From Mactra quadrangularis (lineage: Eukaryota > Mollusca > Bivalvia > Venerida > Mactridae): 64,000 bases of DNA. Below are positions 13,344 through 24,299 of the stretch, one piece after another; position 1 is the stretch's first letter, and each line of letters begins with the position of its first letter. Both the position numbers and the translations under genes were made by a program. The stretch is taken from contig CM046294.1 of assembly GCA_025267735.1 (NCBI GenBank), positions 43,995,570-44,059,569 of the forward strand, given 5' to 3'. The notes below the pieces were generated by a model. It did not search any database and was not told the origin of the DNA. It saw nothing but the letters and a program-made list of their open reading frames with translations.

Positions 13344-13590
13344 TTGTTACCAATTTTGGGTCACTGTGACCAGCTTTTGGTCACTGTTACCAATATTGGG
13401 TAACTGTTACCAATTCTCGGTCTCTGTTACCAGTTTTCGGTCACTGTTACCAATTCTCGGTCACAACGTGTTACAAATATTTGGTCACATGTGACCAGTT
13501 CTTGGTCACTGTTACCAATTCTGGGTCACAGTTACCATTTTCGAACACAATAACGCGCAATGTGACCAGATTTTGGTCACAAGATCAGTC
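13344..13590 (+). repeat. ~21-bp tandem array built of GGTCAC/GTTACC
   Basis: About ten units of GGTCACTGTTACCAATTCT occur, each pairing GGTCAC with GTGACC or GTTACC one base apart, so most units are near-palindromes (GGTCACTGTGACC). The repeat decays at its right end. Confidence 0.85.
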
Positions 13591-15685
13591 TTGGATTAGA
13601 TTTCATAGAGTACGGACGTATTTTGCTTTTCTTTAATATTTTTCACACAAGTTCTCATTTTGGCTTTAACTTAGAATTTTATTGCATTATTTAAGCAAAT
13701 AAGTATTTCTATTAGATAAATTGAGTAAACTTACAGATTTTAAGGAGATTTAATAAATTATTGTTGACATTTCAACTTAGACGAATTCAGATAAGTTTAA
13801 ATTTTTCGTACTTGTAAACTTTGTACAGTACTTTTAGTATTTCATGTTAACATTATACTGTTACCTTTGTCGGCCGCGTAATCGGATAGCTTCGGTTTTC
13901 TAGCTAAATAAAACCATTGGAGATACAAGCACGAAGTGCGACATAATTCCTATTTTGGATCACCATAGTCTGGTTGTACGAGGAGCTGATCACTCACTGG
14001 AACGTAACAATACTATTGAATGAAGCAGATATAGTTTCGACAGCATTGCAAATGCTCCAGACACTTTGCAAAATGGAAATGAATGTACCATCCGAGTGAT
14101 CGAACCCCAACCACTGAGTCAGATATAGACGGCGGAAAAACGACGAGGACGTGGGACGCATTTAGTAGTGACAAATTTAGAAAAACCTACTAATCTACGA
14201 AAGACTTTCAACGTTTCTTTGAAAACTGAGTGACATTGTTTCAATCTTATCAATACATATTGTTTTGTTGTTACAGTCACGATTTGTTTGTTCCTGTGCA
14301 GACAAACCCCCAAAAAGAGAGATCCAGACTAAGTCTATTTACAGTCTGCTTGTTAACACTAAGGGAGATAAATCTGTCAATTTCATTATTTATCGTCTGT
14401 ACTGGTTGTTTCCCTTGCAATGTGTAATGTATCTTGGTAAACTATTAAACCATTTACTTCAGAGTTATAGGTGATTTTGTTTTCCCCTGATATAACAACA
14501 TTATATCATAACCATGGATGATTAATATTACATAAAGATTTCAACAGCAATAATACTAAATTTATAGTTGCTTGAAGTCCAAATTTAAAACAAATATACA
14601 TTACTCAAGATGCGATTGGCAATGGATATATATAAAATGAAGAAGTATTTTTGTGATACAATCTATGCTCAGGATTCATAGATCACAGGTTCGAACCGCA
14701 CTAAGGGCATGGCTAATTTCATCGCGAAAAAGAGATATCTCCGATGGCTTCATTTACAAATTTGTATACGTGTGCATTTAAGTCCGGGATGTTTAATAAA
14801 ATTGTCTACTCTATATTTAAAGAATTAAGTATATCATATGAAGATTGGCGAAAAGATGCCAGAGGCCCAGCGACCATGCAGTGTAGAATAGCTTCAGCAT
14901 TATAAACAAGTCTGGGCTTTAAAAACATAAAGCAAAATCTACTTGGTTGCATTAGCTCGAACAAGAAAATAGTGCTACAATGAATTAATTTAACAAAATA
15001 ACGTTACAGAACTTATCAAAGCTGAGTAGCAACTAGCAAGCTATATGGAACAAAAAATAAATAAATTACCTTGAACAATATAATCAAATATTATATAAAA
15101 TATCTCTTTCACTATAAACACTTGTTTTCACATTTTCAAATTTAAGATGGCGGTAGTGGTTGGTGGTGTTTGATTGGATATCAGAAAAGTGCTGATTTGA
15201 ATAAGAATAGCCTGAGGATAAAATTCATAGGTGACAAATGTAGACAGGTTAAAGTTTATGCCGTACGGTATACGACCGTGCTTTGGTCTGGCATGACAAA
15301 AATCATGTTTTATTTTACCAAGGACCATAATATATAACTGTATATTTAGGATCCTTCATTTTACATGGTAAACCCCCTACCAAGTCACCATTAAATCAAG
15401 CTTCTTCTTCTTCTTCTTATTAGGTACAACACTCCTTCAATAGACTGAAGATTATGTGTTGGCGCTGGGTTAAAAACTGATAAAAAATAACAGTGGTGAT
15501 TTATTTACAGTACTAGACAGTACATGTGGAAGTCCAGCAAAAAATAAACTGACTTTTAAGGATAAAATAAGAACTTTTGCAAATAAAACTATGTACATTG
15601 TTTGGGGCTTAATAGTTAATGGTAGCTACAAGGACAGGCACAGTGATCAATGATTTAAATGAGTCAGCTTGAATGCAATGGAATA
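13591..15685. other. no gene recognised
   Basis: Nothing coding recognised. A CTT microsatellite with a downstream GTACAACACTCCTTCAATAG phrase lies at 15400-15475, and a lone B-box-like GGTTCGAACC at about 14690. Confidence 0.3.
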
Positions 15686-15689
15686 CATG

Positions 15690-15870
15690 GGGAGTATTTA
15701 ACCTTGGCCGTATGTCACAGGGTAAGAAATATATGCAGCCTGATCGATACAAGAATATGGGACCCTAGCTTACGAGTCGACTACTCTCCTGACTGAGCTA
15801 TCCAACCGCTTACATATTTTTCACCCCGTAATGAAACTGGATAAGAACCGTGACATACACCCCTACGAAG
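15690..15870 (-). mobile_element. tRNA-like SINE family C, copy 1
   Basis: On the minus strand GGTTGGATAGCTCAGTCAGG is an A-box-like head. The flanking ATATGCAGCCTG and GCTTACATAT phrases recur in the copy 270 bp further on. Confidence 0.55.
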
Positions 15871-15964
15871 TGGAAATTCGTCTCGAATGTCAGGACCCTT
15901 TACCATTTAAGTAGCAACCATTTATCACAAGCGTTTAACAACTAACAGCAATTAAGTTACGTCA

Positions 15965-16130
15965 TTCATTGGCGGCATATGGCGCAAGGCGAGAAAAATA
16001 TGCAGCCAGCCATGGACTCGGATCCGGTACCCATCGCTTACTAGTATATGGCCAGTACTTTACTGACTGAATTATCCGACAGCTTACATATCCCCCCTTA
16101 TACTGACAACAAATAAGTAACGTGACATAT
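15965..16130 (-). mobile_element. tRNA-like SINE family C, copy 2
   Basis: Shares AAATATGCAGCC, GACTGAnTTATCCGA and GCTTACATATCC with the copy at 15690-15870 in the same order and strand. Confidence 0.55.
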
Positions 16131-16319
16131 ACGTATATATTGACATTCGAACTTCAAAACGTAATAGCGTCAGTAAAGCCAGCACTAAGTCCAACTAAAT
16201 CACACAGAAACACACAACTGCAGAAGACACTCATCACTCACTGATATTCACATTATTCCAAATATATTCATAGCAATCCAAATACACTAACCTATCCGTA
16301 TGAATAACTTACACGTTGG

Positions 16320-16440
16320 CTGTGTGAATGATAAATCCAAAATAAATGAAATGCTCACTCGTACGTGTCTTTCAAACATAACCGAGAATGTCCACGTAAC
16401 GTTACGACGTCAGTCCTGGTCATAGCTGCTGGGCGCATAG
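16320..16440 (-). promoter_or_regulatory. possible minus-strand promoter and first exon
   Basis: Read on the minus strand, ACTGACGTCGTAACGTTACG is followed 70 nt later by a strong donor, CAACGT|GTAAGT, near 16315. CpG is more frequent here than in the surroundings. No downstream exon could be tied to it. Confidence 0.15.
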
Positions 16441-16519
16441 ATGTTTTAAATAAAATACACTTTGAATTATCTTTAATAGTGTATATTATTTTTTTTTAAA
16501 GCTATGTGCCCACTGCCAA

Positions 16520-16620
16520 GCATAGGTGTTAAGCACATTTTCTTTTCAAAATAATTATACACTAAAAAAAGTACTTATAATAGTGTTTATTTTGAAAAAA
16601 AAATGTGCTAACACCTATGC
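16520..16620. repeat. inverted repeat, ~33-bp arms
   Basis: GCATAGGTGTTAAGCACATT (16520-16539, continuing to 16552) is repeated in inverse at 16588-16620 with few differences. It is probably the core of a small MITE. Confidence 0.75.
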
Positions 16621-16639
16621 TGCCAAGCGCCTTTTGTCC

Positions 16640-17595
16640 TGGTCCTTTATAAGAATACAAGACCCACCGTAACATGTTTTTCAGTTGGACCTAACCTTGG
16701 ATATTATCCCAATGTGAATCGAGTCACGGCATGTCTTATAAAAAGGAATACATAGTAACTGTCTCTTATTACTTAATAACATACACCACGGAATGAGTTA
16801 AATTAATGAATTAAAATTAAATACTTACAAATAAATCACTGAAAAAAACTGTAGAGCATATAAAAACTAGTCTAAAATCACATTCACTAAATTTATTACA
16901 CGTTTGAAATAACACAGACGTGGTCAGAAAATAATCTCAACCATCGAAAACACGATTTGTAGACCATTTTAACCACGCCCCAAAACTCGTGCGTTACATG
17001 TTGTGTAAGCCGTTATATTTTAATCACTGCTTGATGTGTAAGTGTATCGGTTTTTGAACAACTGTTGTATAGCGCGTTTATATAAACAATGCGAATATAA
17101 ACAATTCACTTGGTGAAACATTATAACCCATATACAGTTCGTTGAACAGGTCATGAGTGTTTTCATACTTTGAACAATAGAAGTGTCCACTCAATAGGTG
17201 AAAAATATGTTACAAATCCATCATTTTACTGATTTTCAGCAGACCACTTTAACATTCAACATTTATTATACAAAATGCACATTGAAACGATGGTGTGACA
17301 CTAAAATACGTTTAAATTGGTTAAAATATTAAATTGTTATTAAATTTCACCCCTAAATATTGGTGTGTAATAAAACTGGCTGTGTTTTATTCACGCAATG
17401 TTTTCGTGGACAACCTGTAATAATTTTTAGTGGAAACCTGTTTTATTGAAATATCAATATTTACAATTAACGATGCATTATCATATATTATTATATGCAT
17501 TATTATTAATAAATGATGAATTTAAAGTATATGTGGTTAAAATTTGCGTTTATTATCTAAGTTTCATGCTTATGCACGTTCACTGACTTTACAGC
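16640..17595. other. repeat-related stretch, no gene
   Basis: The part 17140-17400 resembles 56560-56820 (CACTCAATAGGTGAA, ATTTTACTGATTC, TTCACCCCT.AATATT, AAACTGGCT), so both are old copies of one dispersed element about 260 bp long. Confidence 0.5.
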
Positions 17596-17609
17596 TAATA
17601 CCCTTGTCT

Positions 17610-17860
17610 TTGGGCTAGCATATACTGGTATCAATCTTGCAATCTCCCTGGGGAGTATTTGACTCTACTAAATGCAGACGACATATTGGTGCAACGGAAT
17701 TATACCACCCTCGCATGTACGTAGTATACCCAGGTAGAGTGAAGGATTCGCAGGTAAATGTCTTGCTCAAGAAATTAGCAGTGCTCTTGGTGGGGTTCAA
17801 ACCTAGGACCTCTGGACCCCTAAGCGCGCGTACTACCTCTGGATTACTGTGATCAGTTGA
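17610..17860 (-). mobile_element. tRNA-derived SINE, further family
   Basis: The minus strand carries GTAGTACGCGCGCTTAGGGG and a B box GGTTTGAACCCC at about 17795-17815. The plus-strand frame across it is accidental. Confidence 0.5.
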
Positions 17861-18007
17861 GATCTGTAAAATGATGTACGCGCATTATTAGCATAGTACT
17901 TTGACAAAAATAATCAACTATTTTAAGTACATTTGTACATGAATATGTATGACCTATTATATGACAAATATTTGCCAGAATTGTATCATACACAAATATT
18001 TATACTG

Positions 18008-18290
18008 GGTTTAACGCCATGTCAACACAACTTTTAGGTTATTTTACGCCGTCCAGCGCACCTAACCTACCATTCCTGGACCCTTATCTATAACCAGTAC
18101 TCACCTGCCTGTCCACAAGGTCGGAAACATTCTCCATATACCCTAATAATGGAGGAAAATTTATATTTTAGTCAAATTTTCATGGAATGGTATAACCTCT
18201 CTGGGTGAGATTCGAACCCGTACCACCTTCGAAACAATAGATTCGAAATCAAGGCGCGCTACAAACTGCCCTGCCGACCCGGGTTCTTTA
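18008..18290 (-). mobile_element. SINE family A, minus strand
   Basis: Full-length match in order to 22703-22993: tRNA-like head with B box GGTTCGAATCTC, GAGGTTATACC, a central part around the start CCTCCATTATTAGGG, TACTGGTTATAGA and closing TGTTGACATGGCGTTAA. The head is diverged. Confidence 0.8.
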
Positions 18291-19342
18291 AGTTCATGTA
18301 TTGTTGATGTTGATGTATGAAATATTTAATATAATAAACGAGAATTGTTTTGATGAATTATTGAATTAATAAATAAAACAATCATAATTAACAGACAACA
18401 GTCAGATTTTTAGTCCTAACGCAATTTTCACAACATGGGTCAATATCATAGTATATCTTAAAGTATATAATAACCAAAACTAATGTTTCAGTTACTTTAA
18501 ATATTTTGCTTAGATGGTTAACCTCGCGACATGGGCGCAAGATATCACAACCACCCTAAGGTCTTCAACAAGCCAGTATTGTGCCGTATTTAACCACCTT
18601 TACGTACAATCAACCACTTTAGCACATAGAGAAGCCATCTTAAGGTACATAGTAAGCACACATGCCCCATGGTACTGTAACAATGTCCGTATTAACAAGT
18701 TTCGCATCTAAAGCAACCGCTTCGAGGTCCATAGCAGCTGCTCAAGCACACTTAGCAACAGTTTCATTATCCATTGTTATTTCCCCTTATGCTTCTAGCA
18801 CACACTTAGGTCCTAGCATCCGACGTCACGCTTCCTAGCAACAGTACGAATATCAATGCTAACACTGATGTCCATAGCAACTTCTATCGAGCCTAAGTCG
18901 TTTAAGTCGAGATAAGTGATTCAAACTAGCGACTCTTGGGGCATGAAGCATGAAGCACATAAACCTAATTATTACGCATAGATGGCAGCATGAAGATTCT
19001 ACAGTATTTCATGTTTTGGTAAGATATACCGTTGGTATAAAAAAGGTTTACATGTTTGGAAGATGCATGCATATTAAACTTAAATGAATATGATTATAGC
19101 TTATGTAAGTTATATATAAAAGTAAAGGTCATTGTAGTTTTATTTATGCAAATATGTGAGTTATATTTTGTGAATTGTAACACAGTGGTAAATTTCAGGT
19201 ACAGATTTCATTGTCAGATTTTTTTACCGTCGCTCAATACTGAAATTCATATGTTGTATGAATAGTAACAAAATTGCTGTGAAAGTGTGCAGATAAAACC
19301 TCGAGGCGGGCAATATATTCCAGAATTGAACAAGTTTGCCAC
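18291..19342. other. no gene recognised; cluster of TAGCAAC motifs
   Basis: Between 18715 and 18890 several CCTAGCAACAG, CATAGCAAC and TTAGCAACAG phrases occur; GTTGCTA(T/A)GG is the half-site of RFX (X-box) factors. It may also be a decayed tandem repeat. Confidence 0.3.
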
Positions 19343-20231
19343 GTTGAACCTCGTTTTTCACAAACTTGTTCTTCACAGGTTGTAAAAACGCGTTCTGTGA
19401 AAAATGAGGTTCAACATTAAACCTCATTTTTCACAAACGTGTTTTTCACAACCTGTAAAATTAGTCGTGTTTTTTCAACTTCTGTTAAAACCCGTTTTGT
19501 AATAAAACCCCTAATTGTAACAAAAGTTTATAAAAAAATGGTTGGTAAGTTCAACCAAGTTATAACTATTTTTGCAATATGACAACTTGTTTTTCTGTTG
19601 AAATCTTCAACTTAACATTTCGAAATGTAAGTAATTTGTCTATTTGAACATTTATGTTTGCTTGTTAAACATTATTTTCTTTCTTTACCAATAATTTAAA
19701 ATGTATTGTACTATATTTTATAATAAAATTAATACAATTAGCCATTTCATTACATTTCGGGTTTTTATTACAAAACGCGTTTGTATGTTCAATTACTTTT
19801 GTTATAACCTGTTTTGTAATAGTTTTTACAATTTGGGTTTTTATTTCAAAACAACTTGGAACCTCATTTTCACAAAATTTGTCTTTTTAAAGGCTGTGGT
19901 TTTTACACCCATTGGGTCGGGTGTTTATCTGTAAATACTCTTCATGTTGTTTTCATGTTTGTAATATTGTCATAACCCATGTCACGAAAATAAATAACTC
20001 ACTTACTTACTTACAGCTGGCATTAAAAATTTACATGTGTGAAAAATGCGTTAGTACAAAAAAACTCAAATTTTTCAAACATTTTTTCGCCAGATTTGAT
20101 GTTGTGAAATATGCGTTTCTATGCTCGTATGAAATTTGCATGCTAACGTGTTTTTCACACAAGTTGTGAAAAATACGTACGCGTTTTTCACAAGTTGTGA
20201 AAAACCCGGGTTGTGAAAAATGAGGTTCAAC
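19343..20231. mobile_element. foldback/MITE-type element with GTTGAACCTC ends
   Basis: A 73-bp palindrome (GTTGAACCTCG ... GAGGTTCAAC) fills 19343-19415. Next to it a second, longer unit begins (AAACCTCATTTTTCACAAAC) and ends at 20231 with GTTGTGAAAAATGAGGTTCA. Stretches of TTTTCACAA/TTGTGAAAA recur inside. No coding capacity. Its right end abuts the 26-bp array. Confidence 0.65.
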
Positions 20232-22530
20232 ACTGTACTACATTTATACTGTACAGCTTTGTACTACATTTATATTGTACAGCTCAGTACTACATTTATA
20301 CTGTACAGCTCAGTACTACATTTATACTGTACAGCTCTGTACTACATTTATACTGTACAGCTCAGTACTACATTTATACTGTACAGCTCAGTACTACATT
20401 TATACTGTACAGCTTTGTACTACATTTATACTGTACAGCACAGTACTACATTTATACTGTACAGTTCAGTACTACATTTATACTGTACAGTTCAGTACTA
20501 CATTTATACTGTACAGCTCTGTACTGTACAGCTCTGTACTACATTTATACTGTACAGTTTAGTACTACATTTATACTGTACAGCTCTGTACTACATTTAT
20601 ACTGTACAGCTCTGTACTACATTTATACTGTACAGTTCAGTACTACATTTATATTGTACAGTTCAGTACTACTTAAATACTGTACAGTTCAGTACTACAT
20701 TTATACTGTACAGTTCAGTACTACATTTATACTGTACAGTTCAGTACTACATTTATACTGTACTGCCCTGTACTACATTTATACTGTACTGCCCTGTACT
20801 ACATTTATACTGTACTGCCCTGTACTACATTTATACTGTACAGCTCTGTACTACATTTATACTGTACAGTTCAGTACTACATTTATACTGTACTGCCCTG
20901 TACTACATTTGAACTGTACAGTTCAGTACTACATTTATACTGTACAGTTCAGTACTACATTTATACTGTACTGCCCTGTACTACATTTATACTGTACAGT
21001 TCAGTACTACATTTATACTGTACAGTTCAGTACTACATTTATACTGTACTGCCCTGTACTACATTTATACTGTACAGCTCTGTACTACATTTATACTGTA
21101 CAGCTCTGTACTACATTTATACTGTACAGTTCAGTACTACATTTATACTGTACAGTTCAGTACTACATTTATACTGTACTGCCCTGTACTACATTTATAC
21201 TGTACTGCCCTGTACTACATTTATACTGTACAGCTCTGTACTACATTTATACTGTACAGTTCAGTACTACATTTATACTGTACTGCCCTGTACTACATTT
21301 ATACTGTACAGTTCAGTACTACATTTATACTGTACTGCCCTGTACTACATTTATACTGTACAGTTCAGTACTACATTTATACTGTACAGCTCTGTAGTAC
21401 ATTTATACTGTACAGCTCTGTATTGCATTTATACTGTGAAGCTCTGTACTACATTTATACTGTACAGCTCTGTACTACATTTATACTGTACAGCTCTGTA
21501 CTACATTTATACTGTACAGCTCTGCACTACATTTATACTGTACAGCTCTGTAGTACATTTATACTGTACAGCATTGTATTGCATTTATACTGTGAAGCTC
21601 TGCACTACATTTATACTGTACAGCTCTGTAGTACTTTTATACTGTACAGCTCGGTCTACATTTATACTGTGAAGCTCTGTACTACATTTATACTGTACAG
21701 CTCTGTACTACATTTATACTGTACAGCTCTGTACTGCATTTACACTGTACAGCTCGGTCTACATTTATACTGTGAAGCTCTGTACTACATTTATACTGTA
21801 CAGCTCGGTCTACATTTATACTGTACAGCTCTGTACTACATTTACACTGTACAGCTCTGTACTACATTAATACTGTACAGCTCTGTACTACATTTATACT
21901 GTACAGCTCGGTCTACATTTATACTGCACAGCTCTGTACTACATTTACACTGTACAGCTCTGTACTACATTAATACTGTACAGCTCTGTACTAAATTTAT
22001 ACTGTACAGCTCTGTACTATATTTATACTGTACAGCTCGGTCTACATTTATACTGTACTGCTCTGTACTGCATTTATACTGTACAGCTCTGTACTACATT
22101 TATACTGTACAGCTCAGTACTACATTTATACTGTACAGCTCTGTACTACATTTATACTGTATAGCTCAGTACTGCATTTATACTGTACATCTCTGTACTA
22201 CATTTATACTGTACAGCTCTGTACTACATTTATACTGTACAGCTCTGTTTTGTACTACATTAAACGGGACAGCTCTGTACTGTACTGCTCTGTACTACAT
22301 TTTTACTGTACAGCTCTGTACTACATTTATACTGTACAGCTCTGTTCTGTACTACATTAAACGGGACTGCTCTGTACTGTACTGCATTTATACTGTACAG
22401 CTCTGTACTGCATTTATACTGTACTGCTCTGTACTACATTTATACATGTACTGTACAGCTCTGTACTGTACAGCTCTGTACTGTACTGCTCTGTTCTACA
22501 TTAAACTGTATAGTTCTGTACTACATTAAA
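20232..22530 (+). repeat. 26-bp satellite array, about 90 copies
   Basis: The unit is TACTACATTTATACTGTA followed by CA plus a six-base variable part (GCTCTG, GTTCAG) or CTGCCCTG. The three types are grouped: GCTCAG/GCTCTG first, GTTCAG and CTGCCCTG mixed at about 20455-21370, then GCTCTG again with GTGAAGCTCTG and shortened CTCGGTCTAC variants. The plus strand is free of stops in all frames because the unit lacks TAA, TAG and TGA and 26 is not a multiple of three. The protein cycle would be 26 residues, beginning YYIYTVQLCTTFILY. No evidence of a real gene. Confidence 0.95.
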
Positions 22531-22667
22531 CTGTACACATCTGTACTTTACTAGAATGTGCTACTCAGTACTGTACTATTTTATACTGCACTGTACTGCT
22601 GTTTTATACTGAACAGCTCTGTACTGTAATATTTTATACTATACAACATTGTACTGTATTAGACCAG
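22531..22667 (+). repeat. decayed right end of the 26-bp array
   Basis: Imperfect TTTTATACTG, CTGTACTG and GTACTGTA phrases continue the array until the transposable element boundary at 22668. Confidence 0.7.
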
Positions 22668-23622
22668 TATTCCATTCATACGGGAATGTGTAGCGCAAAA
22701 CCCGGTCAATAGCGCAGTTGGTAGCGTGCTGGAATTTGAATACTCGTGCCCGAGGGGGTGCGGGTTCGAATCCCACCCGAGGAGGTTATACCCTTCCATG
22801 AAAATTTGACAATAATGTCGATTTTCCTCCATTGATTAGATAATATGGAGAAGTTTCCGGCTTTGTGGAAGGGTAGGTGAGTACTGGTTATAGACAATGG
22901 TCCAGAAAAGCTAGGTTAGGTGCGCTGGACGCCGTGAAATGACCTAAATTGTGTTGATACGGCGTTAACTCCAATAAATAAATAAATAAATAAGTGTAGC
23001 GCGAACGTGAAAAATCAAACAAACGATTTCCTATTGTATGTATTCCATGTCAGTGTGAGGGCGACGTGAGCAAGAAACGCGAATTTATGACATGTGACCG
23101 TGTAACGGGAGCGTAAAACTGATCGCTACATGAAGTGATTTTTCATGTTCTTACACGGCATTCACGGACGAGAAGTGACCAAAGGTCCTCTATCTATGCC
23201 AGATACAACAGAAAAACTTAATGAAGCAATTAGAAAATGTCCTATTCTGTGAGACCAGTCCCTAAAGGTGTAGCAGGGACACGGACATCAAAGACCTGGT
23301 GTTGCAGATAATTGCGGACTCTCAACATCTTTTGTTTGAAAGGTACACCTAACATAAATTTATTTTTGGTTGCAAAACAATGTTAATTTACGTGTGTGTA
23401 AATTTTGCAAGCATTAGTATGACAATTCTTCTGTAATTACAATATTCAACTATTAAATTATTATGCCATTACAGATGACTTGACATGCAATAGAGTACCT
23501 ATTGTTTTCACCCTAACCGGATGAATGGAATAGTGCGAGCATGAAAACTCACGCCTCACGTTCAAGTTTCAAGCTCACGTTAACGCTAAACGTTCACGTC
23601 ACACTCCCAAATGAATGGAATA
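22668..23622. mobile_element. DNA transposon remnant inserted in the array tail, carrying a nested SINE
   Basis: The ends TATTCCATTCATACGGGAAT and, inverted, TATTCCATTCATTTGGGAGT form a TIR of about 30 bp. Decayed 26-bp array lies on both sides. At 23213-23310 the frame TEKLNEAIRKCPIL-stop-DQSLKGVAGT resembles the start of a MADF domain, as found in the accessory proteins of Harbinger-type elements. The target duplication cannot be settled. Confidence 0.6.
22697..22993 (+). mobile_element. SINE family A, full length, with target-site duplication
   Basis: The head ATAGCGCAGTTGGTAGCGTG is an A box and GGGTTCGAATCCCACC a B box. The body includes GGTTATACCCTTCCATGAAA, GTGAGTACTGGTTATAGACA and GGTTAGGTGCGCTGGAC, and the tail is (AATA)n. 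GTGTAGCGC flanks it at 22688-22696 and 22994-23002. It is the reference copy for family A in this window. Confidence 0.92.
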
Positions 23623-23800
23623 TCGGCCTTATACTGTATAGCTTGGCATTGTATGGTATGTCACTGTACAACTGGGTACTGTATTGTATTATACATGTAC
23701 TGTTAAGCTCTGTACCAAACAACTGTACTACAGTACTATATTGTATTATACTGTACAACTCAGTATTGTACTTGTACTGTTCTATACTGCCCCTGGAGAT
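23623..23800 (+). repeat. decayed 26-bp array beyond the transposon
   Basis: CTTATACTGTATAGCTTGG, CACTGTACAACTGGGTACTG and ATACTGTACAACTCAGTA are diverged units of the array, split from its main body by the element at 22668-23622. Confidence 0.7.
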
Positions 23801-23959
23801 GCTGAAAACTATTAATAAGTTCTTGGCACATTTCTACTCAGTAGGCAGACAATCATAGAATTTATATTTTAGTAAATGAACGGCAGCTGACTTTATTATA
23901 ACAGTACTCCATGATTGTACAAGTAGTTCCTGTCTGGGAATAGAACCCACAGAACTGTA

Positions 23960-24230
23960 GTCCAATATCAGGGCTTTTTCAGCCTATCTCACGGGGCCGA
24001 ATATGGGCCCCATTCCCAATGCCAGATAATGACCATTTTTCCCAATTTCAAGAAAAAAATTCCCAATCTTGTTAAATAATTTCCTTTGAACAGGATTTCT
24101 GTTGCCTTCACAATAGAAACCACGAGATTTCATGTAAAATAATAAATAACTCGCTCTTTAATGCAATATAGTTACTACAGTCTTGCGGGCAACCCTGGAA
24201 AGCATCTAAGGCAAAATAAATTTACCATGA
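23960..24230. repeat. TTCCCAAT-rich dispersed repeat and ACAGTCTTGCGGGCAA motif
   Basis: The phrase ATTCCCAAT recurs here and at 49855-50210. The end ACAGTCTTGCGGGCAACCCT is the inverse of pieces at 48774 and 61371. Confidence 0.5.
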
Positions 24231-24299
24231 AACCTTCCCTCAATAGAATCAACACAAAGACCAAACACAAAGAAAAATAAAAGACAAATATTTTTGAGT

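Noticed and set aside
15128..15328. A gene start around the AAGATGGCGG motif at 15146
   Set aside because: A YY1-like word alone; no exon or donor could be attached.
17637..17852. A coding plus-strand frame of 71 codons
   Set aside because: It crosses a tRNA-like element on the other strand.
20213..22529. Long open reading frames (394, 230 and 368 codons) over the 26-bp array
   Set aside because: They are produced by a repeat unit without stop triplets, occur in all three frames at once, and have no splice, start or family support.
22700..22790. A genuine tRNA gene at the head of the SINE
   Set aside because: It has promoter boxes but no proper acceptor stem, and is flanked by a SINE body and target duplication.
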